A stretch of DNA of 14,044 nucleotides. Origin: an uncultured Actinomycetes bacterium (GTDB lineage: Bacteria > Actinomycetota > Acidimicrobiia > Acidimicrobiales > RAAP-2). The stretch lies in assembly GCA_903893955.1 (NCBI GenBank), contig CAITOG010000258.1, positions 1 through 14,044 on the forward strand, read 5' to 3'. Position numbers and translations under genes: made by a program. Below are positions 1 through 7,928 of this stretch, piece by piece (the stretch's first letter is position 1; each line of letters begins with the position of its first letter). Under the pieces are notes generated by a model. That model saw nothing but the letters and a program-made list of their open reading frames with translations, was not told where the DNA came from and searched no databases.

Positions 1-398
1 AGCAGTCGGGCCACATCATCTTCGCTGACCTCGCCACCACAGGTGACGGTGCGCTGACCGGGATCATGCTCGCCGACCTCGTGCGCCGCAGCGGGGAGTC
101 GCTCTCTGCTCTGGCGTCGAGCGCACTCGAGATCTTCCCCCAGGTTCTCGAAGCGGTTCATGGCATTGCAGCAAGCCACCTGGGTTCCGCCACACGGGTC
201 CATGAGCGGATCGCCGAGCTTGAGATTGCGCTCGGCGACGACGGGAGGATCCTGGTCCGAGCATCGGGGACCGAGCCCGTGGTCAGGGTGATGGTCGAGG
301 CGAGCGATGCCGGAGTGGCGCGAGCTGTGGCCGACGAGCTCTGCGACCTGGTGACCGAGGAGCTCGGTGCCCAGGGTGGAGGCGGGCCGGTAACCTAG
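1..398 (+). CDS. glmM: Phosphoglucosamine mutase, 3' part (C-terminal 131 residues)
   Basis: GlmM converts glucosamine-6-phosphate to glucosamine-1-phosphate in the cytoplasm, the step after GlmS on the way to UDP-GlcNAc. The gene enters from the left edge; the reading frame starts at base 3 and ends with TAG at 396-398. The first visible residues, QSGHIIF followed by TTGDG and LTG, match the sugar-binding loop of the mutase third domain (family form GEQSGH...TTGDG). Near the C-terminus RASGTEPVVRVMVE (about bases 260-302) is the phosphate-binding signature of the fourth domain of the alpha-D-phosphohexomutases. The active-site serine and metal loop lie outside the window. RASGTEP with TTGDG points to GlmM rather than phosphomannomutase, and glmS begins only 5 nt after the stop, which supports the name. 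Confidence 0.95.
   Translation, partial: QSGHIIFADLATTGDGALTGIMLADLVRRSGESLSALASSALEIFPQVLEAVHGIAASHLGSATRVHERIAELEIALGDDGRILVRASGTEPVVRVMVEASDAGVARAVADELCDLVTEELGAQGGGGPVT
391..396 (+). promoter_or_regulatory. Possible -10 box (TAACCT) for a leaderless glmS transcript
   Basis: TAACCT fits the actinobacterial -10 pattern TANNNT and starts 13 nt before the glmS ATG, which would put the transcription start at or within a base or so of the A of the ATG. No purine-rich Shine-Dalgarno site lies 5-10 nt upstream of that ATG, as expected for a leaderless message. Leaderless transcripts are common in actinobacteria. No TTGACA-like -35 is visible, and glmS could simply be coupled to glmM, so this is tentative. 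Confidence 0.35.
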
Positions 399-403
399 CA
401 ACC

Positions 404-2245
404 ATGTGCGGGATCATCGGCGTCACCGGTGCGGCCGATGCCCTCGACACCCTCCTCGACGGCCTCGAGCGGCTTGAGTACCGAGGGTACGACTCTGCCG
501 GCATCTCGGTCATGGGCGAGACCTCGCTCACTCGACTACGGATTGCTGATGGCACCCACTCGGTGGCGACGCTCAGAGAAGCGGCAGCGCTTGCTGGCCT
601 CTCGGGCTCGCTCGGGATCGGCCATACCCGCTGGGCCACCCATGGCCACCCCACCGAGCACAACGCCCACCCGCACCTCGACTGCTCTGGTCGGGTGGCG
701 CTCGTGCACAACGGGATCATCGAGAACCACCTCGAGCTCGCTGCCGGCCTCACCAGTCGCGGCCACACCCTGGCATCGGACACCGACACCGAGGTGCTCG
801 CCCACCTCATCGAGGAGCGGCTGGCCGCCGGCGACGACCTGACCACTGCGCTGCGAACGACGCTCCAGGTGGTGCGAGGGGCGTTCGCCATCGCGGTGGT
901 CACCGCGGATGAGCCGGATCTGATCGTCGCGTCGCGGCGGATCTCGCCGATGATCGTCGGGGTCACCGAGGAGGCCACCTACCTGGCCTCCGACATCCCT
1001 GCGCTCTTGGAAAAGACCCGTGAGCTCATCGCACTCGACGACGACCAGGTGGCCGAGCTCCGCCCTGGCCTGCTGCGGGTGACCAATCTCGACGGGACCC
1101 CGGCGGTGACCAGGCTGCTCGGAATCGACTGGGATCTTGAGGCAGCGCAAAAGGGTGGCTTCGACGACTTCATGACCAAGGAGATCGACGAGCAGCCCTT
1201 GGCCGTGTCGAACACCCTGGCAGGCCGGATCGGCCCGGACGGACAGCTCGTGCTCGACCAGCTGGGCCTGAGCGAGGAGGAGCTGGCCAGCTTCTCCAAG
1301 GTCATCGTGGTGGCCTGCGGCTCGAGCTTCCACGCCGGCCTTGTGGCCAAGTATGCCTTCGAGCGCTGGGCGAGGATTCCGGTCGAGGTCGACATCGCCA
1401 GCGAGTTCCGCTACCGGGACCCGGTGCTCGATGCCTCGTGCCTCGTGATCGGGGTGAGCCAGTCGGGGGAGACCGTCGACACGATCCAGGCCATGCGCCA
1501 CGCCCGAGACGACGGCGCACGCGTGCTGGTGGTGACCAACGTGGTCGACTCGTCGATGGCCAGAGAGGCCGACGGCGTGCTCTACACCAGGGCCGGCCTC
1601 GAGGTCGGCGTCGCCGCCACCAAGACGGTGCTGGCCCAGATGGTGGCCCTCGAGCTGCTCGCCCTCCACCTGGCCCAGGTGCGTGGCCAGCTCAGCCCGG
1701 CTGCGGTGGCGGATGAGGCACGAGAGCTGAGCCGCCTGTCTGAGCTGTTGGCTGAGACCATCAGCCGCGGCCCCGCGGTCGAGAAGGTCGCCGCGTCGCT
1801 CACCGACGCCACCGACTTCTTCTTCCTCGGCCGCCACGCCGGCTACCCGACCGCGCTCGAGGGAGCGCTCAAGCTCAAGGAGATCTCCTACCTCCACGCC
1901 GAGGGGTATCCAGGCGGCGAGCTCAAGCACGGACCGCTGGCGGTCATCGAGCCCGGCTGCGTCGTGGTGGCGGTGGCGACAGGTGGACCACTCAAGGAGA
2001 AGATGCTCTCGAATGTGGCCGAGGTGAAGTCGCGGGGCGCCACCGTGGTCCTGCTCGTCGAGGACGGCGACGTCGCCGCAGCAGCACTCGGCGACTATGT
2101 CATCGAGGTGCCGCCCGCCGGCGACTTGCAGAGCCCGATCAAGGACATCGTGCCGCTCCAGCAGCTCGCCTACCACCTCGCTCGGCGCCGAGGCTTCGAC
2201 GTCGATCGGCCTCGGAACCTGGCCAAGACCGTGACGGTCGAGTGA
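404..2245 (+). CDS. glmS: Glutamine--fructose-6-phosphate aminotransferase (isomerizing)
   Basis: GlmS makes glucosamine-6-phosphate and glutamate from fructose-6-phosphate and glutamine, the first committed step to UDP-GlcNAc for peptidoglycan. It is 613 residues, the usual length. The N-terminal glutaminase domain (about 1-220) begins MCGIIG, with Cys2 as the nucleophile after Met removal, and carries GHTRWATHG and HNGIIENH. Two SIS sugar-isomerase domains follow (about 295-430 and 465-600) with CGSSFHAG at 305-312, SQSGE at 352-356 and LKEISYLHAEGYPGGELKHG. The protein ends in the canonical DRPRNLAKTVTVE tail, whose lysine takes part in the isomerase site. The ATG is fixed by the need for Cys2. 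The gene lies 5 nt after glmM and its stop overlaps the acpS start. I see no glmS ribozyme upstream. Confidence 0.98.
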   Translation: MCGIIGVTGAADALDTLLDGLERLEYRGYDSAGISVMGETSLTRLRIADGTHSVATLREAAALAGLSGSLGIGHTRWATHGHPTEHNAHPHLDCSGRVALVHNGIIENHLELAAGLTSRGHTLASDTDTEVLAHLIEERLAAGDDLTTALRTTLQVVRGAFAIAVVTADEPDLIVASRRISPMIVGVTEEATYLASDIPALLEKTRELIALDDDQVAELRPGLLRVTNLDGTPAVTRLLGIDWDLEAAQKGGFDDFMTKEIDEQPLAVSNTLAGRIGPDGQLVLDQLGLSEEELASFSKVIVVACGSSFHAGLVAKYAFERWARIPVEVDIASEFRYRDPVLDASCLVIGVSQSGETVDTIQAMRHARDDGARVLVVTNVVDSSMAREADGVLYTRAGLEVGVAATKTVLAQMVALELLALHLAQVRGQLSPAAVADEARELSRLSELLAETISRGPAVEKVAASLTDATDFFFLGRHAGYPTALEGALKLKEISYLHAEGYPGGELKHGPLAVIEPGCVVVAVATGGPLKEKMLSNVAEVKSRGATVVLLVEDGDVAAAALGDYVIEVPPAGDLQSPIKDIVPLQQLAYHLARRRGFDVDRPRNLAKTVTVE

Positions 2246-2652
2246 TGGGCGGCGTCGTCGGCGTCGGGACCGATCTCGTCGACACCTCTCGGTTGGCAGC
2301 AGCACTTCGCCGCAGGCCAGCCATGTCATCGAGGATCTTCTCCGCTGCTGAGCTCGAGGTCCTCGCCGCAGGGCAGAGCAGCGCAGCGCGCGATCGCTCT
2401 GCAGCGGTTCGTTTCGCCGCCAAGGAGGCTGTGATGAAGGCGCTCGGCGTGGGGCTCGGCGCGGTCTCGCTGCGCGACATCGAGATCGTCGGCGGACGGG
2501 GGAGCGCCCCCACGGTTCGGCTCAGTGGGCGCGCCGCCGAGCTGGCGGCCGAGCTCGAGACCGACGAGGTCGTCATCTCAATGACCCACGAGGGCGATCT
2601 GGCTTCAGCGGTGGCGATCGCGTCGAGGCGGTGCGGATGCGCCCAGTCGTGA
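2245..2652 (+). CDS. acpS: Holo-[acyl-carrier-protein] synthase
   Basis: AcpS transfers 4'-phosphopantetheine from CoA to the serine of acyl carrier protein, activating it for fatty acid synthesis. It is 135 residues from the ATG, a typical length. GVGTDLVD near the N-terminus carries the metal-binding aspartate (D10), FAAKEAVMKAL carries the Lys-Glu pair (K60/E61) of the family motif WxxKEA, and the C-terminal VVISMTHEGDLASAVAIA matches the family SLSHdg..AvA strand. The ATG sits in a TGATG stop/start overlap with glmS; a GTG at 2242 in the same frame would add one residue and give a GTGA overlap. The 3' end overlaps nnr by about 16 nt. acpS next to glmS and nnr-alr is a familiar actinobacterial arrangement. 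Confidence 0.95.
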   Translation: MGGVVGVGTDLVDTSRLAAALRRRPAMSSRIFSAAELEVLAAGQSSAARDRSAAVRFAAKEAVMKALGVGLGAVSLRDIEIVGGRGSAPTVRLSGRAAELAAELETDEVVISMTHEGDLASAVAIASRRCGCAQS

Positions 2653-4007
2653 CCGTGGCGGAGATGCGGGCGCTCGACGCGGCCGCACTCGAGATCACCA
2701 CGCACGACGAGCTCGTCGAGCGTGCAGGGCGGGCAGTGGCCGAGACGGTGCTCGATCGGTGTCCCTCGGTGGCGGATCGCACCATCATCGTGGTGGCAGG
2801 CAAGGGATCCAACGGCGCTGACGGCCGGGTGGCTGCTCGACTGCTCGAGGTCAAGGGCGCCTCCGTCAGGGTGCTGGACGCCACCGGGCCGGTCGACCTT
2901 GGCGGCGCTGATGTGGTCATCGACGCCGCCTACGGGACCGGGCTGGCTCGGGACTACGACGCGCCGACGGCACCTCCAGGCGTGCTTGTCGTGGCGGTCG
3001 ATATCCCCTCCGGCGTCGACGGGGACACAGGTCAGGTGCACGGCAGCGCGCTGGCCGCCGATGTGACGGTGACCATGGCTGCGCTCACCCCGGGCCTCCT
3101 GCTCGGCCAGGGGCCTGCCCTCAGCGGGGACGTCGTCTTGGCCGACATCGGTATCTCGACCGCCACCGCCTCGATGGCGCTCCTCGACGAGGATGACCTG
3201 TCGCTGATCCCAGCCCGAGCCCATCGCTCGCACAAGTGGAGCCGGGCGGTGACGATCGTCGCTGGCGGCCCAGGGATGGAGGGGGCCGGCGCCCTCTCCG
3301 CGCTCGGGTGCCTGCGCGGCGGCGCCGGGATGACGCGCCTGGTCCACCCGGTCGATGGCACCGCGTCGATGGCGTGGCCACTCGAGCTCGTCCGACTGGC
3401 CACCTCGCCTGACCAGCTCGCCGCAGTGGCTTTGGAGGAGGCTGCTCGTTGTGGTGCGCTGCTGATCGGCCCGGGCCTCGGGACGGGCGCACCGATCAAG
3501 GCTGCGGTCCACAAGCTCATCGCTGAGCGACCCTGCCCGGTTGTCCTCGATGCCGATGGTCTGACCGCCTTCTCGACGCCGGCTGAGCTCGCCGCCGCAG
3601 TCGCAGACGGACCGCCGGTGATCTTGACCCCCCATGATGGTGAGCTCACGCGGCTGCTCGGCATCGGGTCGCTCGGCGACGACCGGGTCGAGGTGGTGCG
3701 CTCGACGGCGACTGCGACGGGTGCGGTCGTCCTGCTCAAGGGACCGACCACGATCATCGCCTCGCCGGAGGGGACGGTGCTGTTCTCGATGGCTGGCACC
3801 CCGGCGCTGGCGACCGCCGGCACCGGCGACGTCTTAGCCGGGCTGATCGCGGCGCTGCTCGCCGCTGGGCTGGCCGCGCCTCTGGCCGCAGGCCTCGGCG
3901 CCCTGGCGCATGGCTGCGCAGGCGCCAAGGCGACTGGCACCCTTATCGCCAGCGAGCTGCCCGAACTCATCGGCAATCTGATCGGAGCGTTGCATCATGG
4001 CGGTTGA
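2637..4007 (+). CDS. nnr: Bifunctional NAD(P)HX epimerase / ADP-dependent NAD(P)HX dehydratase
   Basis: Nnr repairs damaged nicotinamide cofactors: the N-terminal domain epimerises R- and S-NAD(P)HX and the C-terminal domain dehydrates S-NAD(P)HX back to NAD(P)H using ADP. Counted from the ATG it has 456 residues. The YjeF-N domain (about 1-190) shows AEMRALD, a phosphate loop GKGSNGADG (55-63, usual form GxGNNGGDG), DAAYGTG and DIPSGVDGDTG. The ribokinase-fold domain (about 195-450) shows SHKWSR, GGPGMEGAG, LRGGAGM, LIGPGLG, VLDADGLT, TPHDGE and TAGTGDVLAG, with D398 the expected catalytic aspartate. A GTG at 2631 in the same frame adds two residues; the ATG (MRPVVTVAEM) looks like typical homologue starts. 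The gene overlaps acpS upstream and alr by 11 nt downstream. Confidence 0.95.
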   Translation: MRPVVTVAEMRALDAAALEITTHDELVERAGRAVAETVLDRCPSVADRTIIVVAGKGSNGADGRVAARLLEVKGASVRVLDATGPVDLGGADVVIDAAYGTGLARDYDAPTAPPGVLVVAVDIPSGVDGDTGQVHGSALAADVTVTMAALTPGLLLGQGPALSGDVVLADIGISTATASMALLDEDDLSLIPARAHRSHKWSRAVTIVAGGPGMEGAGALSALGCLRGGAGMTRLVHPVDGTASMAWPLELVRLATSPDQLAAVALEEAARCGALLIGPGLGTGAPIKAAVHKLIAERPCPVVLDADGLTAFSTPAELAAAVADGPPVILTPHDGELTRLLGIGSLGDDRVEVVRSTATATGAVVLLKGPTTIIASPEGTVLFSMAGTPALATAGTGDVLAGLIAALLAAGLAAPLAAGLGALAHGCAGAKATGTLIASELPELIGNLIGALHHGG

Positions 4008-5205
4008 AGGGATCACCAGGCCGGCCTGGGCAGATATCGACCGGGGCGCGCTCAGGGCCAATGCTCGGGCCATCGCCGATCGCCTCGGCTCCACCGCCTT
4101 GTGCGCGGTGGTCAAGGCAGACGGGTATGGCCACGGTGCGGTGACCGCTGCTGTCTCGTTCCTCGAGGGCGGGGCCGAGGGTCTGGCGGTGGCCATCGTG
4201 GACGAGGGGCTTGAACTCCGCCAGGCGGAGATCACCGCGCCCATCCTCCTCCTCTCGGAGCCCCCAGTGGAAGTCATGTCGGCAGCCCTCTCCGCGGTCT
4301 TGACCCCCACCTTGACCTCGCTCGATGGCGTGGCGGCAGCAGCTGACGCGGCGCGTGCTGTCGGGAGCGTGCATCCAGTGCACGTCAAGGTCGACACCGG
4401 GATGCACCGAATGGGCGTCGATCCGGCTGGGCTCGCTGAGCTCCTCAGCGCCATCGCCAACGAGGAGCAGCTCGTCCTCGAGGGGCTCTACACACACTTC
4501 GCTGTGGCCGACGAGGCCGGCGACGAGGCGGCTGCGTTCACCATGCTCCAGCTCGAGCGTTTCGACCGGGCGGTGGCAGTGGCCGCAGGCCTCGGGCTTC
4601 ACCCACCGGTGCTCCATGCAGCGAACTCGGCCGGGGCGCTCGGGTTCCCCGAGAGTCGATTCTCCATGGTCCGGTGCGGCATCGCCCTCTACGGGGAGAG
4701 CCCGAGCGAGGCGACCACCGCTCGGGCCACCACCGAGGCGCCGCTCGATCTCGAGCCAGCGATGACTATCAAGGCCGCCGTCTCCGCGGTCCGGGACCTT
4801 GAGGCAGGGGAGCGTCCCTCCTATGGGCGGCGGCGTCCTCTGTCTGCCAGCGGTCGGGTGGCGACGGTCCCGATCGGCTACGCCGATGGCTTCCCTCGCG
4901 CACTCTTCGACGCCGGGCAGGAGGTCCTCATCAAGGGCCAGCGCCACCCGTTGGCTGGCTCGGTGACGATGGACCAGATCGTGGTAGACGTCGGCGACAC
5001 GCCGGTCGAGGTGGGCGATGAGGTGGTCCTCCTCGGCCGACAGGGCGATGAGCGCATCACAGCCCAGGAGTGGGCAGGGCACCTCGACACGATCACCTAC
5101 GAGGTGTTGTGCGGGATCGGGCCACGGGTTCCGAGGCGTGAGGTCGGCGCCAAGGTGCAGACCGACGAGCCGCGGGGCCGCAAGTGGTGGCGGACGGGAC
5201 GATGA
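3997..5205 (+). CDS. alr: Alanine racemase (PLP-dependent)
   Basis: Alr interconverts L- and D-alanine, giving D-Ala for peptidoglycan. It has 402 residues, slightly long for the family because of a short basic tail ending KWWRTGR. The TIM-barrel domain starts RPAWADID and carries AVVKADGYGHG, where K40 forms the Schiff base with PLP. HVKVDTGMHRMGV, ANSAGAL and MVRCGIALYGESP follow. The C-terminal beta domain has PSYGRR (Y276, the expected second catalytic base), VPIGYADGFPR, SVTMDQIVVDVGD (family often CMDQ) and TITYEVLCGIGPRVPR. The start overlaps the nnr stop by 11 nt, and its TGA forms an ATGA overlap with the hydrolase. PdxH, which makes its cofactor, is encoded further along the same run. 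Confidence 0.97.
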   Translation: MAVEGITRPAWADIDRGALRANARAIADRLGSTALCAVVKADGYGHGAVTAAVSFLEGGAEGLAVAIVDEGLELRQAEITAPILLLSEPPVEVMSAALSAVLTPTLTSLDGVAAAADAARAVGSVHPVHVKVDTGMHRMGVDPAGLAELLSAIANEEQLVLEGLYTHFAVADEAGDEAAAFTMLQLERFDRAVAVAAGLGLHPPVLHAANSAGALGFPESRFSMVRCGIALYGESPSEATTARATTEAPLDLEPAMTIKAAVSAVRDLEAGERPSYGRRRPLSASGRVATVPIGYADGFPRALFDAGQEVLIKGQRHPLAGSVTMDQIVVDVGDTPVEVGDEVVLLGRQGDERITAQEWAGHLDTITYEVLCGIGPRVPRREVGAKVQTDEPRGRKWWRTGR

Positions 5206-6185
5206 GACGACGTCGGCTGCTCCTCCTCGCCGGTGGTGCTGCCGCAGCAGGTGCCCTGGCCTGGGGAGCGTGGGCCACAGAGCGCTCTGCGGCTGGCCGA
5301 CTCCGCACCAATGAGGCGGGGATCATCGACGCAGGACTCTCAATGCCGGCCGATGTCGAGCATCATTTCGTGACCGCCAGCGACGGCGGACGGCTTCACG
5401 TCGTGGCTGCGGGCAGCGGCCCTGTCGTCCTGCTGGTCCATGGCGTCACCCTCTCGAGCGCTATCTGGGCGCCCTTGCTTCGAGAGCTGCGCTCGCACCA
5501 CCGGGTGCTCGCCATCGATCTGCGGGGCCATGGGGCGTCGGTCGCAGGTTCCGACGGCATGAGCTTCGAGAGACAGGCCGATGACCTCCTCGAGGTGCTC
5601 GATGCCCTCGAGGTCGATGGGGCCACCCTGGTCGGTCACTCAATGGGCGGCATGATCTCCCAGGTCCTCTTGGCTCGTGGCCGGGCTGCTCTTGGTGGTC
5701 GGATCACCGGCTTCGTGGCGCTCGACACCTCGACCGGGCCCCTGACACAGAGCCGAGCCGGCCGCCGCTTCGGTGCCCACCTGGAGCAGCTCGCGGGCAA
5801 GGTGCTCAGCCGCTCGAGCGCACGGGGTACCAGCGTGTTCCCCGGCGAGGATGCGGCGGTGTGGCTGACCCGAGCGAGCTTCGGCGCGTCGCCGAGCGCG
5901 GCAGAGGTCGAGCTGGCCCGCTCACAGACCCAGTCGATGGCGCCGGCGACGACCGCCGAGATCTTGGGTCCGCTGCTCTCATTCGACGGCCGTGACCTGC
6001 TCGCCGTGATCGACACGCCGACGACCGTGGTGGTCGGCAGCCGCGACCTGCTCACGCCACCCCGCCAGGCACGCCGCCTGGCCGAGGGAATCCCTGACGC
6101 CGGACTCGTGGTGGCCAAGGGGGCTGGTCACATGGTGATGCTCGAGGCCACCGAGCTGTTGGCCGACGTGGTGGCTGCCCGGTGA
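5202..6185 (+). CDS. Exported or membrane-anchored alpha/beta hydrolase, substrate unknown
   Basis: This is an alpha/beta-hydrolase-fold enzyme of 327 residues. The N-terminus (RRRRLLLL, then a run of Ala, Gly and Leu to about residue 25) is a signal peptide or membrane anchor; the twin arginines before the leucines resemble a Tat signal, and A23-W24-A25 could be a signal-peptidase site. The hydrolase core shows VVLLVHGVTLSS (oxyanion region), DLRGHGAS, the nucleophile elbow GHSMGG (S147), the acid in VVVGSRDLLTPP (D282) and the histidine in KGAGHMVM (H310), so the triad is complete. The ATG at 5202 forms an ATGA overlap with alr and begins directly with the arginine cluster; a GTG at 5184 is less likely. 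A similar hydrolase sits between alr and tsaE in Streptomyces. The substrate cannot be read from the sequence. Confidence 0.85.
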   Translation: MRRRRLLLLAGGAAAAGALAWGAWATERSAAGRLRTNEAGIIDAGLSMPADVEHHFVTASDGGRLHVVAAGSGPVVLLVHGVTLSSAIWAPLLRELRSHHRVLAIDLRGHGASVAGSDGMSFERQADDLLEVLDALEVDGATLVGHSMGGMISQVLLARGRAALGGRITGFVALDTSTGPLTQSRAGRRFGAHLEQLAGKVLSRSSARGTSVFPGEDAAVWLTRASFGASPSAAEVELARSQTQSMAPATTAEILGPLLSFDGRDLLAVIDTPTTVVVGSRDLLTPPRQARRLAEGIPDAGLVVAKGAGHMVMLEATELLADVVAAR

Positions 6186-6754
6186 ACCGGACCCTCGACG
6201 ATCTCGAGACGGCCTGTCGCTCATGTGAGCGTTGCGCACTGAGTGCCACGAGGACCCAGGTGGTCGCCGGCGAGGGCCCGTTCGATGCGCCGCTCGTGCT
6301 CGTCGGGGAGGCGCCGGGCCGACTCGAGGACGAGAGCGGCCACCCCTTCGTGGGCCGCTCAGGCCAGCTGCTGCTCGAGTTGCTCGAGGAGACCACTCGT
6401 CTGACTCGCTCGGACGTGTTCATCACCAACACGGTCCGCTGCCGCCCACCGGACAATCGGACGCCGACGACGATCGAGCGGTCCTCGTGTGCCCATTGGC
6501 TCGATGGGGAGCTCCAAATGCTCAGCGCTCCGGTGATCGTGGCGGTCGGCGCCACTGCGACGAGGGCGCTGCTTGGTCACGCGACCGTCATGCGTGACGT
6601 GCATGGCACCGAGCAGTCGAGCGATCGTACGACGGCAGTGGTGGTCCCCGCCTTTCATCCCGCCGCTGCGCTTCGAGGAGGAGCCGCGATCGTCGATGCC
6701 CTGCGTGGCGACCTGGCGTTCGCGGGGTCGCTGGCCACGAGGACACAGCGATGA
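6182..6754 (+). CDS. udg: Family-4 (4Fe-4S) uracil-DNA glycosylase
   Basis: This enzyme removes uracil from DNA to start base-excision repair. It has 190 residues, normal for the type-4 family. The cysteine pattern C15-x2-C18 (CERCALSATRT), C87 (TNTVRCRPPDN) and C103 is that of the iron-sulfur ligands. Motif A is GEAPGRLEDESGHPF (from residue 42) and motif B is HPAA (H159); the GEAPG and ED residues place it in family 4 rather than family 5. The start is GTG at 6182 in a GTGA overlap with the hydrolase stop, and the end overlaps tsaE by ATGA. Older annotations call such proteins 'SPO1 DNA polymerase-related' or 'phage DNA polymerase N-terminal domain'. Its position inside the alr-tsaE stretch is unusual. 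Confidence 0.92.
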   Translation: MNRTLDDLETACRSCERCALSATRTQVVAGEGPFDAPLVLVGEAPGRLEDESGHPFVGRSGQLLLELLEETTRLTRSDVFITNTVRCRPPDNRTPTTIERSSCAHWLDGELQMLSAPVIVAVGATATRALLGHATVMRDVHGTEQSSDRTTAVVVPAFHPAAALRGGAAIVDALRGDLAFAGSLATRTQR

Positions 6755-7233
6755 TCACGGCGTCTACGAGCTCGGTCGACGAGACGAGGTCCCTCGGTGA
6801 GCGCCTGAGCGCTGCGCTGATGCCGGGTGTCGTCCTCGTGCTCATCGGCGGGCTCGGCGCAGGCAAGACGGCGCTGGCACAGGGCATCGGCCGAGGCCTT
6901 GGGGTGCGAGATCGGATCACGAGCCCGACCTTCACCATGGTGGCTACCTATCCGACGAGCGGTCGTGGCGGCATCGAGGTCATGCTCCACGCCGACCTCT
7001 ACCGGGTCGACTCTGGGGTCGAGGCCGACGATCTCTCGATCGCCGAGCTGGTCGAGGAGGCCGCAGTCGCCGTCGTCGAGTGGGGTGACGTCGCGCCCGA
7101 CGTCCTCGGCGACGATCGGCTCGTGATCAGGATCGATCTTGGTCAAGGGACCGATGACCGGCGCTTCAGCTTCGACTGCTCGGCATCTCGCTCGCTCGAT
7201 GATGCAGCACTCTTGGCGGTGCTCGCCCAGTGA
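6751..7233 (+). CDS. tsaE: tRNA t6A37 biosynthesis ATPase TsaE
   Basis: TsaE is the small P-loop ATPase that works with the TsaB-TsaD complex in forming N6-threonylcarbamoyladenosine at position 37 of ANN-decoding tRNAs. It has 160 residues, the usual size. The Walker A loop GGLGAGKT is at 33-40, followed by the TsaE signatures SPTF (58-61), HADLYRVD (from 80) and VVEWGD (108-113). The start ATG overlaps the UDG stop (ATGA) and the stop overlaps the tsaB GTG (GTGA). tsaE-tsaB-rimI-tsaD is the standard actinobacterial order, so the context fits. Confidence 0.96.
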   Translation: MITASTSSVDETRSLGERLSAALMPGVVLVLIGGLGAGKTALAQGIGRGLGVRDRITSPTFTMVATYPTSGRGGIEVMLHADLYRVDSGVEADDLSIAELVEEAAVAVVEWGDVAPDVLGDDRLVIRIDLGQGTDDRRFSFDCSASRSLDDAALLAVLAQ

Positions 7234-7928
7234 TCACCGTGGCCCTGGAGACAGCGACCGCAGCGGCTTCGGTGGCGGTGGTCATCGACGACCAGCCTGC
7301 TGTCGAGCGCGTGGCGTCGACCGATCGACACCACACCGAATCGCTCCTGCCAGCCCTCGCCGAGCTCCTGGCGTCGACCGGGCACGGGCCTCAGGACATC
7401 GATGTGATCGTGGTCGACGTCGGGCCTGGGCTCTTCACCGGCCTGCGGGTTGGCGTGGCGACCGCTCGATCGCTCGCCAGCGCGCTCGGACTCGGCCTCC
7501 TCAGCATCTCGAGCCTGGAGTTGCTCGCAGCCAGCGTCCTCGATGCGCCGACGTGCACGGCGGTCGTCGATGCCCGACGTGCCGAGGTGTTCGTCCAGAG
7601 CTTCGAGCTCGGTTCGCCGAGACCTCGTGCGGTGGGGGAGCCCTTGGTGCTCTCTCCCGCAGCGCTCGCCGACGAGCTCAGAGCCGGCACCCGAGCGCCC
7701 CTCGTTGTCGGCGACGGGGCGCAGCGCTACGCCTCGGAGCTCGAGGCAGCGGGGGCGACTCTCGAGTCCTCCCTCGAGATCCCATCGGCTGGCGCCGCTG
7801 CCACCATGGCCGCGGCGGGGCTGCTCGGCACCCCGTTGGCGCCGGCAGCGGTCGTGCCGCATTACCTGCGGGACCCCGACGCGGTGGCGAACTTCCAGGT
7901 TGCACAGGCGCTCCGGCCGAGATCATGA
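7230..7928 (+). CDS. tsaB: tRNA t6A37 threonylcarbamoyltransferase complex dimerization subunit TsaB
   Basis: TsaB is the inactive ASKHA-fold partner that dimerises with TsaD in the t6A complex. It has 232 residues. The N-terminus MITVALETATAAASVAVV is the usual beta-hairpin of the fold; HHTESLLPALAELL and VGPGLFTGLRVGVATARSLA (from about residue 64) are the recognisable TsaB signatures (family GPGxFTGLRiG). The C-terminal half, as usual, is poorly conserved and ends VVPHYLRDPD, a common TsaB ending. The start is the GTG of a GTGA overlap with tsaE and the end overlaps rimI by ATGA. No catalytic metal site is expected or seen. Confidence 0.94.
   Translation: MITVALETATAAASVAVVIDDQPAVERVASTDRHHTESLLPALAELLASTGHGPQDIDVIVVDVGPGLFTGLRVGVATARSLASALGLGLLSISSLELLAASVLDAPTCTAVVDARRAEVFVQSFELGSPRPRAVGEPLVLSPAALADELRAGTRAPLVVGDGAQRYASELEAAGATLESSLEIPSAGAAATMAAAGLLGTPLAPAAVVPHYLRDPDAVANFQVAQALRPRS

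Noticed and set aside
399..403. glmS ribozyme or riboswitch upstream of glmS
   Set aside because: Only 5 nt separate glmM and glmS, and nothing in the end of glmM resembles the ribozyme, which is a Firmicutes feature.
536..2329. Long open antisense frame (597 codons) opposite glmS; similar ones opposite acpS/nnr (2139-3635), groES/groEL (12628-13983) and others
   Set aside because: These mirror strongly recognised genes. High GC at third codon positions removes stop codons from antisense frames. Their translations are low-complexity Arg/Gly/His-rich with no family motifs.
5184..5201. GTG start at 5184 for the alpha/beta hydrolase
   Set aside because: It would add VADGT before the arginine cluster and lengthen the overlap with alr; the ATG at 5202 gives the usual 4-nt overlap and a clean signal sequence.
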